DNA from: an uncultured Gemmatimonadota bacterium
GTDB lineage: Bacteria; Gemmatimonadota; Gemmatimonadetes; Gemmatimonadales; Gemmatimonadaceae
NCBI GenBank assembly: GCA_902825965.1
Contig: CADEDA010000004.1
Span: 47,498 to 111,497 of the forward strand
DNA: 64,000 nt
Direction: 5' to 3'
A program made the translations under genes and the position numbers. The notes beneath the pieces are model-generated. The model was not told the origin of the DNA. It did not search any database and was given only the letters and a program-made list of their open reading frames with translations. Position 1 is the first letter of the stretch, and each line of letters opens with the position of its first letter. This document shows, piece after piece, positions 16,513 to 26,122 of the stretch.

Positions 16513-19500
16513 GTGTCCGTCCGTCCCCGGAAGGGTCACCAGACCCGTCACCTGATCCGTCGCACCGCGCTTGCGGCACTGACCGCGCTGGCGCTCGTGC
16601 CCGGCCTCGCCGCCGCACAGGCGGTCCCGGCCACCGCGCTCAACGGCCTGCGTTGGCGTGAACTCGGCCCCGCCCGCGGTGGCCGCTCGGTCGCCGTCGC
16701 CGGCTCCACCAGCCGCACGCTCGAGTATTGGATGGGCACCACCGGTGGCGGGGTCTGGAAGACCACCGACGGTGGTGCGAACTGGCAACCGGTCACCGAC
16801 CGCTACTTCGGCGGGACCATCGGCGCGATCGCGGTCGCCGAATCCAACCCCGACATCGTGTACGTGGGCGGCGGCGAGACGCACATCCGCGGCAACACCT
16901 CGCACGGCGACGGACTCTGGAAGACCACCGACGCGGGCCGCACCTGGACGCTGATGGGGCTCAAGGAGACGCGGCACATCGCGCGCATCCGCGTGCATCC
17001 CACCAATCCCGACATCGTCTATGTCGGTGCGCTGGGCCACGCGTTCGGTCCCAATCCCGAGCGTGGTGTCTTCAAGACCATCGACGGCGGCAAGACCTGG
17101 ACGCGCATCCTCTTCCGCAACGATTCCACGGGTATCTCGGACCTGGTGATGGATCCGGGCGATCCCAACACGCTCTACGCGGCGTTCTGGCACGCCTACC
17201 GCACGCCCTGGTCGCTCAACTCGGGTGGACCGGGCGGCGGCCTCATGAAGACCACCGATGGGGGGGCCACCTGGCGCGAACTGAGCGCCAACCCCGGACT
17301 GCCGCGCGGCGTGTGGGGCAAGGTGGGCATCGCGGTCTCGCCGGCCAAGACGAGCCGCGTGTGGGCCATCATCGAGAACGACTCGGGCGGCGTCTACCGC
17401 TCCGATGACGCCGGTGCGACCTGGCAGTGGATCAACAAGGACCGCAACCTGCGCCAGCGCGCCTGGTACTACTCCAAGATCTTCGCCGATCCCAAGGACA
17501 CGAACGTCGTCTACGGGCTCAACGTGAACTTCTTCCGCTCCACCGACGGGGGCCGGACGTTCCGCCAGACCATCCAGGTGCCGCACGGCGACAACCACGA
17601 CATGTGGATCGCGCCCAACGACCCGATGCGCATGATTGAGGGCAACGACGGCGGCGCGAACGTGAGCTTCAACGGCGGGCAGACCTGGAGCGAGCAGGAC
17701 TTCGCCACGGCGCAGATGTACCACGTCTCCACGTCGAACCACTTCCCCTACTGGGTCTGCGGCGCGCAGCAGGACAACTCCACGCTCTGCGGTCCGAGCC
17801 GCAAGCAGGGCAACATCGGCATCGGGGACTGGGTGGAGGCAGGTGGCGGCGAGTCCGGCTACGTGACGCCGCATCCCACCGATCCCGACATCATCTTCGC
17901 CGGCAGCTACTCGGGATTCCTCTCGCGCAAGGACATGCGCACGGGCCTGCAGCGCAACATCAACGCCTGGCCGATGAACCCGATGGGGCACTCGTCGGAG
18001 GACATCAAGTACAAGTTCCAGTGGACCTTCCCGATCGTCGTGTCGATGCACGACCCGAAGGTGCTCTACGCGGGCGGCAGCCACCTCTTCCGCTCCACCA
18101 ACGAAGGCCACTCGTTCGACATCATCTCGCCGGCACTCGCGCGCAACGATCCGCGTACGCTCGGGCCCTCGGGCGGCCCGATCACCAAGGACCAGACGGG
18201 CGTCGAGACCTACGGCACGATCTTCACGCTGGCCGAGTCGTTCCAGTCGAAGGACGTGCTGTGGGTGGGCACCGACGACGGCTGGGTGCAGCTCACGCGC
18301 GACGGCGGCAAGTCGTGGCGGAACGTCACGCCCAAGGGGCTGGGCGACTTCACGCGCATCTCGATGATCGAGGCGTCGCACTACCAGGACGGCGTCGCGT
18401 ACCTCGCGGGCAACCGCTTCCAGATGGACGACTTCACGCCGCAGCTCTGGAAGACCACGGACTACGGCGCCACCTGGACGCGGATCACCAACGGCATCCC
18501 GGCCGATGAGTTCACGCGCGTGATCCGCGAGGATCCCGAGCGGCGCGGCATGCTGTACGCCGGTACGGAGCGCGGGGTGTGGGTGTCGTTCGATGACGGT
18601 GCCAACTGGCAGCGCCTGCAGCGCAACCTGCCGCCGGTGCCGGTGCACGACCTCGTCATCAAGGAAGGCGACCTGATCGCCGGCACGCACGGCCGCTCGT
18701 TCTGGGTGATCGACGACCTCTCGGCGCTGCGGCAGATGTCGGCCGCGGTGCTCGCCAAGCCGGCGCACCTGTTCAACCCGCGCGACACCTACCGCATCGA
18801 GTGGGGCGGTGGCGGCTTCGGCGGCGGCGGCGGTGGGGCGAACGCCGCGGCGGCCTCGCGTCCGGGGCAGAACCCGACGTCGGGTGTGGTGGTCTACTAT
18901 CACCTCGCCAGCGCGAACCAGAAGGTGAAGCTCGAGTTCATCGCACCCGACGGCACCGTGATCAAGAGCTACGAGTCCGCAGACTCGGCGCAGCTGGCGG
19001 CCGAGCGCGCCGCCGCGGCGGCTGCGGCGCAGGGTGGCGGCGGCGGTGGTGGTCGTTTCGGCGGTGGCGGTGCGCAGCGCCCGGCGAACGCCGCGGGTCT
19101 CAACCAGTTCGCCTGGGACATGCGCTACCCGGACGCGAGCTCGTTCACCGGCATGATCATGTGGGCCGGCTCGGTTCGCGGCCCGATGGCCCCGGCCGGC
19201 ACCTACACCGTGCGCATGACCGTGGGCAGCGGCAGCAGCGAGCTCGTGCAGTCGACGCAGGTGAAGCTGCTCAACGACCCGCGCACGACCGCCACCGCGG
19301 CGGACCTCGTCGCGCAATTCGAGTTCCTCATCAAGGTGCGCGACAAGACCAGCGAGGCGAACGATGCGGTGAAGACCATCCGCAACGTGAAGGCGCAGCT
19401 CGCCGATCGCGTGGCGAAGGCGCCGCGCCTCAAGCGCTCCGCCGATGCCCTCGCCGCGGCGCTCTCGGCCGTGGAGCAGGAGGTGTACCAGGTGAAGAAC

Positions 19501-19809
19501 CAGAGCGGGCAGGACCCGCTCAACTACCCGATCAAGCTCAACAACAAGATCGCGGCACTCGCCGGCGTGGCGGGCTCGGGTCCGTACGCGCCCACCGTGC
19601 AGGCGCAGACGGTGTTCACCGAGCTCGTGCAGCTGCTGGACGTGCAGCTCAAGCAGATGCAGAAGCTCTTCAAGGAGGACCTGGAGCGCTTCAACGAGCA
19701 GGCGAAGCAGGCCGGCGTGGACGTGATCGTGCCGAAGGCCGAGGAACCGCCGGCCCCGCGGCCGGTGGTGACGGCGGACGACGACATGGCGATGGACGCT
19801 GCTGCGTGA
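16513..19809 (+). CDS. Exported VPS10/sortilin-like beta-propeller protein
   Basis: This 1098-residue exported protein has a signal peptide ending L-A-A-A-Q near residue 36. It continues as a long series of BNR/Asp-box-like blades, with repeated G-G-x-x-W-K-T-T-D-G-G-x-x-W motifs, typical of the sortilin N-terminal or xyloglucanase-like propeller found in many Gemmatimonadota and Bacteroidetes. Two Gly-rich low-complexity stretches lie at about 770-785 and 838-858. The tail beyond 935 is helical and Lys-rich, ending in an acidic Asp/Met segment. Function is unassigned: family members are secreted and often annotated as glycosyl hydrolases without proof. The start is GTG 16513 after GAGGAGGT. 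Its stop overlaps the GNAT start (GTGA). Confidence 0.88.
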   Translation: MSVRPRKGHQTRHLIRRTALAALTALALVPGLAAAQAVPATALNGLRWRELGPARGGRSVAVAGSTSRTLEYWMGTTGGGVWKTTDGGANWQPVTDRYFGGTIGAIAVAESNPDIVYVGGGETHIRGNTSHGDGLWKTTDAGRTWTLMGLKETRHIARIRVHPTNPDIVYVGALGHAFGPNPERGVFKTIDGGKTWTRILFRNDSTGISDLVMDPGDPNTLYAAFWHAYRTPWSLNSGGPGGGLMKTTDGGATWRELSANPGLPRGVWGKVGIAVSPAKTSRVWAIIENDSGGVYRSDDAGATWQWINKDRNLRQRAWYYSKIFADPKDTNVVYGLNVNFFRSTDGGRTFRQTIQVPHGDNHDMWIAPNDPMRMIEGNDGGANVSFNGGQTWSEQDFATAQMYHVSTSNHFPYWVCGAQQDNSTLCGPSRKQGNIGIGDWVEAGGGESGYVTPHPTDPDIIFAGSYSGFLSRKDMRTGLQRNINAWPMNPMGHSSEDIKYKFQWTFPIVVSMHDPKVLYAGGSHLFRSTNEGHSFDIISPALARNDPRTLGPSGGPITKDQTGVETYGTIFTLAESFQSKDVLWVGTDDGWVQLTRDGGKSWRNVTPKGLGDFTRISMIEASHYQDGVAYLAGNRFQMDDFTPQLWKTTDYGATWTRITNGIPADEFTRVIREDPERRGMLYAGTERGVWVSFDDGANWQRLQRNLPPVPVHDLVIKEGDLIAGTHGRSFWVIDDLSALRQMSAAVLAKPAHLFNPRDTYRIEWGGGGFGGGGGGANAAAASRPGQNPTSGVVVYYHLASANQKVKLEFIAPDGTVIKSYESADSAQLAAERAAAAAAAQGGGGGGGRFGGGGAQRPANAAGLNQFAWDMRYPDASSFTGMIMWAGSVRGPMAPAGTYTVRMTVGSGSSELVQSTQVKLLNDPRTTATAADLVAQFEFLIKVRDKTSEANDAVKTIRNVKAQLADRVAKAPRLKRSADALAAALSAVEQEVYQVKNQSGQDPLNYPIKLNNKIAALAGVAGSGPYAPTVQAQTVFTELVQLLDVQLKQMQKLFKEDLERFNEQAKQAGVDVIVPKAEEPPAPRPVVTADDDMAMDAAA

Positions 19810-20288
19810 TCGTCCGGCAGGCGACGGCGCAGGACCACGTTGGGGTGCTCGCGATGAACAACGCCGCGACCCCCAACGTGAACGCCCTGCCGCAGCACGA
19901 GTTCGACTGGATCGTCGCGCGGGCCAACCATTTCATGGTGGCGGAGGACGCCGAGGGGCTCGCGGGCTTCGTGCTCTGCGTACCGTCAGGCCTCGACTAC
20001 TGGAGCGCGAACTACAAATGGTTCACGGCGCGGTATCCGGACTTCATGTACCTGGACCGCGTGGTGGTGGCCGAGCGTGTGCGCGGGCAGGGTGTGGGCA
20101 CGCGGTTGTACGAGGACATGCACCGTCGTGCGCAGGGTCGCTGGCCGCGCATCACGCTCGAGGTGAACCTCAAGCCACCGAACCCCGGCTCCGTGCGCTT
20201 CCATGAGCGGCTGGGCTACGAGCCGGTGGGGGTGCGGGAGTACGATGAGGGGCGCTGCGTGGTGCAGATGTATGAACGGCGGGTGTGA
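19806..20288 (+). CDS. GNAT family N-acetyltransferase
   Basis: This 160-residue single-domain GNAT has the acetyl-CoA pyrophosphate loop R-V-R-G-Q-G-V-G at about 93-100, preceded by the beta-4 strand Y-L-D-R-V-V-V. Motif B follows as P-N-P-G-S-V-R-F-H-E-R-L-G-Y, the typical substrate/CoA closing segment. The start GTG at 19806 overlaps the VPS10 stop by four bases, so it is translationally coupled to an exported protein although it should be cytoplasmic. The acceptor substrate is unknown. A strong palindromic terminator lies 26 bases after the stop. Confidence 0.88.
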   Translation: MIVRQATAQDHVGVLAMNNAATPNVNALPQHEFDWIVARANHFMVAEDAEGLAGFVLCVPSGLDYWSANYKWFTARYPDFMYLDRVVVAERVRGQGVGTRLYEDMHRRAQGRWPRITLEVNLKPPNPGSVRFHERLGYEPVGVREYDEGRCVVQMYERRV

Positions 20289-20354
20289 GGTGTGAGGAGC
20301 AGTGGACGCGGAAAAGGCCGCCCGTACGGGCGGCCTCCTCCCACCTCACCCCTG
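20284..20354. terminator. Bidirectional terminator between GNAT and fabI, with repeat flanks
   Basis: A 22-base perfect palindrome (20315-20336, core GGCCGCCCGTACGGGCGGCC), preceded by AAAA, separates two convergent genes. Its flanks are inverted copies of a GGTGTGAGG-type sequence, extending the possible hairpin. The same flank-plus-palindrome pattern recurs after ettA. Confidence 0.75.
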
Positions 20355-21260
20355 CAGTTTCGGCACGGTCGCCCCATCCACCGCCATACCCATGGCGTGG
20401 TAGCCCTTGTCCACGTAGACCGTTGCGCCGGTGATGCCGCTGGCGAGCGGCGAGCAGAGGAACGCGGTCGCCGCGCCGACTTCGGCGGCGTCGAGGGCCT
20501 GGGGGAGTGCACTGTTGGACTCGCAGTACGTCACCATGGCCCCGATGATCCCGATCGCACTCGCGGCGCGCGAGGCGTAGGGGCCGGCACTCACCGTGTT
20601 CACGCGGACGCCCCACTTGCGGCCGGCCTCGTAGGCGAGCACGCGTGTGTCGCTCTCGAGCGCCGCCTTGGCCGAGCTCATGCCGCCTCCGTAGCCGGGG
20701 ATCGCGCGCTCGCTGGCCATGTAGGTGAGCGAGGCGACCGCCGCGTCGGGCCGGAGCATGGGGCCCAGGTGCTGCAGCATGCCGATGAGCGAGTACGCGC
20801 TGGTGCCGATCGCGGCGAGGTATCCCGCGCGCGAGACCTCGAGCAGCGGCTTCTTGACCTCGGGGCCGTTGGCGAGGGAGTGCACGAGGATGTCGAGCGG
20901 CCGGTCGCCGAAGTCCGCGCGCAGCCGCGCGGCGAGTCCCGCGATGGAGAAGTCGCCGGTGTCCTTGTAGCGCTTGTTCTCGCGCACGTCGGCCGGCGCC
21001 TGCTCGAGCGTGTCGAAGGCGGCGTCGAGCGGATAGATCCGCTCGAACGAGAGCAGCGACCCGTCGGCGAGCTTGCGGGACTCGTCGATCTTCCCGCGCT
21101 CGAGGAGGTTGAGGAAGATGTTGAGGGCCGGGGGCCAGGTGGCGACGCAGACCGTCGCGCCGGCCTCGATGAGGTGCTTGGCGATGGCCCAGCCGAAGCC
21201 GTTGTCGTCGGCGACACCGGCGACGAGGGCGCGCTTACCGCGGAGGTCGATGGGGAGCAT
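20346..21260 (-). CDS. fabI: Enoyl-ACP reductase, plant/chlamydial type
   Basis: This NADH-dependent enoyl-[acyl-carrier-protein] reductase performs the last step of each fatty-acid elongation cycle. At 304 residues it is about 40 longer than the Escherichia coli enzyme. The nucleotide-binding segment is [10 protein letters not shown] (15-24). Active-site Tyr180 and Tyr190 are followed by Lys198 in [10 protein letters not shown], giving the Y-x7-K spacing of plant enzymes rather than Y-x6-K. The surrounding [16 protein letters not shown] and the extra loop near 45-105 match plant and chlamydial enzymes closely. It is transcribed alone and convergent with the GNAT gene. Function is certain by homology; the evolutionary link is a motif-based inference. 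Confidence 0.95.
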   Translation of the reverse strand: MLPIDLRGKRALVAGVADDNGFGWAIAKHLIEAGATVCVATWPPALNIFLNLLERGKIDESRKLADGSLLSFERIYPLDAAFDTLEQAPADVRENKRYKDTGDFSIAGLAARLRADFGDRPLDILVHSLANGPEVKKPLLEVSRAGYLAAIGTSAYSLIGMLQHLGPMLRPDAAVASLTYMASERAIPGYGGGMSSAKAALESDTRVLAYEAGRKWGVRVNTVSAGPYASRAASAIGIIGAMVTYCESNSALPQALDAAEVGAATAFLCSPLASGITGATVYVDKGYHAMGMAVDGATVPKLQG

Positions 21261-21309
21261 GGCGTGATATGCCCTCGCTGGTGGGGAGAATCAAGTCGTG
21301 GGGCGAAGG

Positions 21310-21371
21310 GGGAGTGAAATACTCCCGACTGTCTGGTGATGTTGACGCGGCATCCTATAAGGGCGTATGAT
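21310..21371 (+). promoter_or_regulatory. Promoter and inverted repeat upstream of susC-like gene
   Basis: TTGACG at 21342-21347 and TATGAT at 21366-21371, 18 bases apart, make a good sigma-70-type promoter for the SusC-like gene. Just upstream an inverted repeat GGGAGT-GAAAT-ACTCCC (21310-21326) could be an operator. The start ATG at 21435 has no obvious Shine-Dalgarno sequence. Confidence 0.55.
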
Positions 21372-21434
21372 TGGCCCCCCGACATCTGTACGGCTGATGT
21401 ACGCGTTTTGTCCCACACCACGGTACACCACATC

Positions 21435-24400
21435 ATGAATCATCGAGTATTTCGGCTGCTCTTGGGCCTGCTCCTCCTCGCCGCACCGGCGATGGCCCAG
21501 GGGCAGAACGTCACTGGTAAAGTGACATCCGAGCAGGGCACGGCGCTCTCCGGCGTGCAGATCGTCGTGAAAGGCACGACGGTCGGCACGGCGACGAACG
21601 ACGCCGGCAACTACACCGTCCGGGCCGCACAGGGCCAGGTGCTCGTCTTCCGCCTCATCGGGCATGCCCCGCTCGAGCGGACGGTCGGGAGCGAGACGGT
21701 GATCAATGTGTCGCTGCGTCGCGTGGCGACCCAACTCGATGCGACCGTGGTCACGGCGCTCGGCCTCACCTCCATGCAGCGCTCCATCGGCACGGCGCAG
21801 CAGTCGGTGGACGGGCCGGCGATCGCGCAGACGGGGCGCGAGAACTTCATCAATGCGCTGCAGGGTCGCGTGGCCGGCGTCGAGGTCACGAGCTCCTCGG
21901 GTGTGCCGGGCGCCTCGGCCTCGATCACCATCCGCGGGGTGAGCTCCATCTCCAGCTCCAACCAGCCGCTGATGATCGTCGATGGACTGCCGATCGACAA
22001 CAAGACCTTCAACACGCAGTCGCTGACCTCGGACGCCCCGGGCGGCACGACGGCGTTCTCCAACCGCGGCGTCGACTTCACCAACCGCTCGGCCGACATC
22101 AATCCCGAGGACATCGAGACGCTCGTGGTGCTCAAGGGCCCCGAGGCCTCGGCGCTCTACGGCATCGAGGCGGCCAATGGCGCGATCGTCATCACCACCA
22201 AGCGCGGCCGTGCGGGCCAGGGCGGCTTCGAGTACAGCAACAGCTTCCGCCTCGACGGGACCCGCACCAATCCCAAGGTGCAGCGCACCTACGGCCCGAC
22301 CACCACGTCGGGCGGCAACCTCGGCGAGTTCCAGTACTTCGGCACGCCGTACGCCGACACCACGACCTTCTACAACAACATCGACGGGTTCTTCCGCACG
22401 GCGGTGACGGCGCGGCACAACCTCTCGTTCAGCGGTGCGGCGCCCGACAACCGGATCAACTACCGGCTCGCGCTGTCGTCGGACAACAACCAGGGCGTGG
22501 TCCCGGGCGCCGACTACAGCCGTCGCAACCTCACCGGTGCGACGCAGCTGCAGGTGAACGATTGGATTCGCACCGACCTCTCCATGGCGTACTCCTACAC
22601 GAGCAACGACCAGTCGTGGAAGGGCGCCGGCGGCCCGCTGATCGGCCTGCTGCTCTGGCCGCAGACGGATGACGCCAAGGACTACCTGACGCCGGCCGGC
22701 ACGCGCCGTCGCATCACGAACCTCGCGACGAGTGCGGCCGAGGTGGACAATCCGTACTTCAACGTCGCCAAGAACCGCAACGGCACCAAGAACAACCGCC
22801 TCATCACCAACCTCGGCTTCGTCCTCACGCCGATGTCCTGGGGCTCGCTCAAGACGAATCTCGGCGTGGACGGCTACACGTTCGAGAACCTGCTGCTCCG
22901 CCATCCCGAGAGCGCGTTCGGCGCGAACGTCAACGGCATCCTCGACGTCGCCACGGACGTGGTCCGCAACATCAACTCGCAGACCGTCCTCAACATCAAC
23001 CGGTACGAGATCACCGGTGACATCGGGGTCACCGGCTTCGTCGGCAACGCGATCAAGGACGAGAAGTCGGTGGTGAACGGCTCGCGCGGCGAGAACTTCC
23101 TCGACAACGACTTCGTGTCGGTGAACAACACGCTCACGCGCACCAACCGCTCGGTGATCACGCAGCGCCGTTCGGTGAGCCTCTTCGGCTCGGCGACGGT
23201 GGACTACAAGGACTACCTGTTCCTCAACGTCACCGGCCGCAACGACTGGACCTCGACCATCCCGACGGACCGCAACTCGTTCTTCTACCCGTCGGTGAAC
23301 GCCAGCTTCATCTTCTCCGATGCGTTCCCGTCGGTGGCGAAGTACGTGACCGGCAAGCTGCGCGCCGGCTACGCCGAGGTGGGCAAGGACGCACGGCCCT
23401 ACGCCTTCCGCCCCTCCCTGGAGTTCAAGACCACGTCGTTCGGCGGCTACGGCTACGGCTTCACGGGCCCGAACCTCGGCCTGAGCCCGGAGTTCGCGCG
23501 GTCGTACGAGATGGGCGCCGAGCTCGGCTTCCTCGAAGACCGCGTGGGTCTCGACGTGACGGTGTACCGCAAGCAGACCAAGGACCAGATCGTCAACGAC
23601 ATCCGCGGCTCGTACGCCACGGGCTTCATCCTGTTCAACCTGAACGGCGCGGTCACGCGCAACACCGGCCTCGAGGTCACGCTGCGCGGTTCGCCGCTGC
23701 TCAAGCAGGACTTCTCGTGGGACGTGCTGGTCAACTTCGACCGGGCCCGGGGCAAGGTGCTCGAGCTGCCGAACGCGCTGCCCGAGTCGTACGTCTCCGA
23801 CACCTGGCTCTACAACAACGTGCGCAACGGCACGTCGGCGGGACTCTCGACGCGGTCGCTCACCGGTCAGTTCTACCTGCGCAACGATGCGGGCGACATC
23901 CTCATCGACCCGAGCAACGGCCTGCCGATCCGCTCGACGGCCTTCATCGACGCCGGCTACGACCGGCAGCCCGACTTCAGCGTGGGGCTCACGAACACGC
24001 TCACGTACAAGAAGTTCTCGCTCAGCTTCCTGCTCGACTTCCGGAAGGGCGGCGACATCCTCAACGCCACGGAGCACTTCCTCACGGCGCGCGGCCTGAG
24101 CGAGCGTACGTTGGACCGCGAGACGCCGCGGGTGATCCCGGGCGTGCTGCGTGACGGCCGCGAGAACACCGCGACACCGACGCGCAACAACATCGTCGTC
24201 ATCCCGGCGGTGCAGACCGGCTACTACACCAGCATGAGCGAAGAGCTGTTCATCGAGAAGGACATCAACTGGATGCGGCTCAAGGACGTCACGCTCCGTT
24301 ACGAGCTGCCGGGCGAGTGGCTCCGGGCGCGCACGGCGAGCGTGTTCGTCACCGGCACCGACCTCTTCGTGATCACGAACTACTCCGGCCTCGACCCGAT

Positions 24401-24509
24401 CGTGAACGGCAACAGCGCGGCGGTCGGTGGCTCGGGTGGCCAGGGCATCGACTACGGCAACTTCCCGATCCCGCGCGGCCTGGCCTTCGGACTCAAGGTG
24501 GCTTTCTAA
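21435..24509 (+). CDS. SusC/RagA-type TonB-linked outer-membrane transporter
   Basis: This 1024-residue outer-membrane receptor starts at ATG 21435, which opens a clean signal peptide (M-N-H-R-V-F-R..., cleavage after A-M-A-Q). Residues about 23-95 form a carboxypeptidase-regulatory-like domain (V-T-G-K-V-T...G-T-A-L-S-G-V-Q-I-V-V-K-G-T). The TonB plug follows (A-L-Q-G-R-V-A-G-V-E-V then I-R-G-V-S-S-I and M-I-V-D-G-L-P), and then a long beta-barrel ending in aromatic-terminated strands. SusC proteins import oligomers with a SusD lid using TonB energy; the substrate cannot be read from sequence. The SusD-like gene starts two bases downstream. A promoter lies about 65-90 bases upstream. Confidence 0.93.
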   Translation: MNHRVFRLLLGLLLLAAPAMAQGQNVTGKVTSEQGTALSGVQIVVKGTTVGTATNDAGNYTVRAAQGQVLVFRLIGHAPLERTVGSETVINVSLRRVATQLDATVVTALGLTSMQRSIGTAQQSVDGPAIAQTGRENFINALQGRVAGVEVTSSSGVPGASASITIRGVSSISSSNQPLMIVDGLPIDNKTFNTQSLTSDAPGGTTAFSNRGVDFTNRSADINPEDIETLVVLKGPEASALYGIEAANGAIVITTKRGRAGQGGFEYSNSFRLDGTRTNPKVQRTYGPTTTSGGNLGEFQYFGTPYADTTTFYNNIDGFFRTAVTARHNLSFSGAAPDNRINYRLALSSDNNQGVVPGADYSRRNLTGATQLQVNDWIRTDLSMAYSYTSNDQSWKGAGGPLIGLLLWPQTDDAKDYLTPAGTRRRITNLATSAAEVDNPYFNVAKNRNGTKNNRLITNLGFVLTPMSWGSLKTNLGVDGYTFENLLLRHPESAFGANVNGILDVATDVVRNINSQTVLNINRYEITGDIGVTGFVGNAIKDEKSVVNGSRGENFLDNDFVSVNNTLTRTNRSVITQRRSVSLFGSATVDYKDYLFLNVTGRNDWTSTIPTDRNSFFYPSVNASFIFSDAFPSVAKYVTGKLRAGYAEVGKDARPYAFRPSLEFKTTSFGGYGYGFTGPNLGLSPEFARSYEMGAELGFLEDRVGLDVTVYRKQTKDQIVNDIRGSYATGFILFNLNGAVTRNTGLEVTLRGSPLLKQDFSWDVLVNFDRARGKVLELPNALPESYVSDTWLYNNVRNGTSAGLSTRSLTGQFYLRNDAGDILIDPSNGLPIRSTAFIDAGYDRQPDFSVGLTNTLTYKKFSLSFLLDFRKGGDILNATEHFLTARGLSERTLDRETPRVIPGVLRDGRENTATPTRNNIVVIPAVQTGYYTSMSEELFIEKDINWMRLKDVTLRYELPGEWLRARTASVFVTGTDLFVITNYSGLDPIVNGNSAAVGGSGGQGIDYGNFPIPRGLAFGLKVAF

Positions 24510-24511
24510 CC

Positions 24512-26116
24512 ATGTCGACTCCTACTGCGAAGACCCTACGCCCGATGCGATTCCTCCGGCGCGTCCTGCTCGCCACCGGCCTGCTCGTCGGCACGGCGGC
24601 CTGCGAGGACTTCCTCGACGTCAACGACAATCCCAACGGCCCCGAGGTGGTGTCCCCCAACCTCTACCTCGCGCCGATGCTCCACTGGATGGCGACGTCG
24701 CCCCAGTTCGACGGCCGCTTCGTCGGCCGCTACACGCAGCAGTTCTTCCTCACCGCCACCACGATCGGCACCTGGGACCGCATGGGCTACGATGCGGCCA
24801 GCGACAACGGTGCGCAGCAGTGGCGCGACGTGTACTGGTCGTTCGGGCAGAACCTCGTCGACATGATGAACAAGTCGCGTGACGAGGAGCGCTGGGACCT
24901 GCTCGGCGTCGGCCACATCCTGAAGGCCTGGGGCTGGCAGGTGCTCACCGACCTGCACGGCGAGATCATCGTGCGGGAAGCGATCAACCAGAACACCTTC
25001 AGCTTCAACTACGACACGCAGGAGTACGCCTACCAGGCGGTCCGCGCACACCTCGACACCGCCATCACGCTCCTGCAGCGCACCGACGGCGCCGTGAACT
25101 CGGCCTACCTCGGCCGCACGGACCGCGTGTACAACGGGGACCGCAACAAGTGGCTCAAGTTCGCGTATGGGCTGCTCGCAATCCACCTCAACCACTACTC
25201 GAACAAGGCCTCGTACGACCCCGCCGCAGTGATCGCGGCCGTGGACCAGTCGTTCGTGGGCAACATCGACGACGCGCTGCTCCAGTACCCCGGCAACGCC
25301 AACGACGACATCAACTTCCTCGGGCGTACGCGCGGCAACTTCAATGCGCACCGCCAGACCAACTTCGTGGTCGGCCTGATGAACGGCACGGCGTTCGGTG
25401 GCGTGGTCGATCCGCGCATGAGCCGCATGCTCGCGCCGTCGCCGGACGGCCAGTACCGCGGTCTCGACATCAACGTCGCGAACTTCGGCGCGCTCACCAC
25501 GGCGCAGCAGCCGAACAACTTCTACGGCTATGCCGGTGCGGGCGGCACCAATCTCCCCGGGCGCTACCTGTGGGCGAACCGTGCGCGCATGCCGATCATG
25601 ACGTACTCGCAGCTGCAGTTCGTGAAGGCCGAGGCGGCCTACCGCTCGGGCAACCTGCCGCTGGCGCTGAGTGCCTACACGCTCGGCGTGGGGTCGCACA
25701 TCGACTTCGTGAACGCACGCAACCTGGATGACGGCCAGTCTCCGACGCAGATCACGCCGGCCGAGCGCGCGGCGTTCCTCGCGGCCCCGGCGATTGTCCC
25801 GGCGACCGCAGCCGGCATGTCGCTCACGCGGATCATGTCGCAGAAGTACATCGCCCAGTGGGCCTGGGGTCACAACGAGCTCTGGATGGACATGCGGCGC
25901 TACCACTACACCGACATCGATCCGGCCAGCGGCCAGCAGGTCTACCCGGGCTTCACGCCGCCGGTGTCGCTGTTCGCCGACAACGCGGGCGCGGTGGCCC
26001 AGCGCATCCGCCCCCGCTTCAACTCCGAGTATGTGTGGAACCGTCCGGGCCTCGATGCGATCGGCGGCCTCGCGACGAACTACCACACCGTGCCGCTCTG
26101 GATCACCCAACCGTAA
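24512..26116 (+). CDS. SusD/RagB-type substrate-binding lipoprotein
   Basis: This 534-residue surface lipoprotein has its lipobox T-A-A-C near residue 31, followed by E-D-F-L-D-V-N-D-N-P-N, a typical start of mature SusD-like proteins. The helical TPR-like scaffold and the C-terminal K-Y-I-A-Q-W...N-E-L-W-M-D-M-R-R-Y segment fit the SusD_2 subfamily. It caps the SusC barrel and captures substrate. The ATG at 24512 is two bases after the SusC stop, so the pair is one operon. No polysaccharide-degrading enzyme is adjacent, which suggests a peptide, glycan or organic-matter uptake system of unknown specificity. Confidence 0.92.
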   Translation: MSTPTAKTLRPMRFLRRVLLATGLLVGTAACEDFLDVNDNPNGPEVVSPNLYLAPMLHWMATSPQFDGRFVGRYTQQFFLTATTIGTWDRMGYDAASDNGAQQWRDVYWSFGQNLVDMMNKSRDEERWDLLGVGHILKAWGWQVLTDLHGEIIVREAINQNTFSFNYDTQEYAYQAVRAHLDTAITLLQRTDGAVNSAYLGRTDRVYNGDRNKWLKFAYGLLAIHLNHYSNKASYDPAAVIAAVDQSFVGNIDDALLQYPGNANDDINFLGRTRGNFNAHRQTNFVVGLMNGTAFGGVVDPRMSRMLAPSPDGQYRGLDINVANFGALTTAQQPNNFYGYAGAGGTNLPGRYLWANRARMPIMTYSQLQFVKAEAAYRSGNLPLALSAYTLGVGSHIDFVNARNLDDGQSPTQITPAERAAFLAAPAIVPATAAGMSLTRIMSQKYIAQWAWGHNELWMDMRRYHYTDIDPASGQQVYPGFTPPVSLFADNAGAVAQRIRPRFNSEYVWNRPGLDAIGGLATNYHTVPLWITQP

Positions 26117-26122
26117 CCATCC

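Noticed and set aside
16465-19317. Very long open frame on the minus strand opposite the VPS10-propeller gene
   Set aside because: Its predicted protein is Arg/His/Val-rich without domains, as expected from the complement of a high-GC gene; the plus-strand protein has a signal peptide and clear repeats.
21291-24077. 928-codon minus-strand frame opposite the SusC-like gene
   Set aside because: It is a reverse-complement artefact of a G/C-biased gene with no motif or ribosome-binding site, and the SusC reading is unambiguous.
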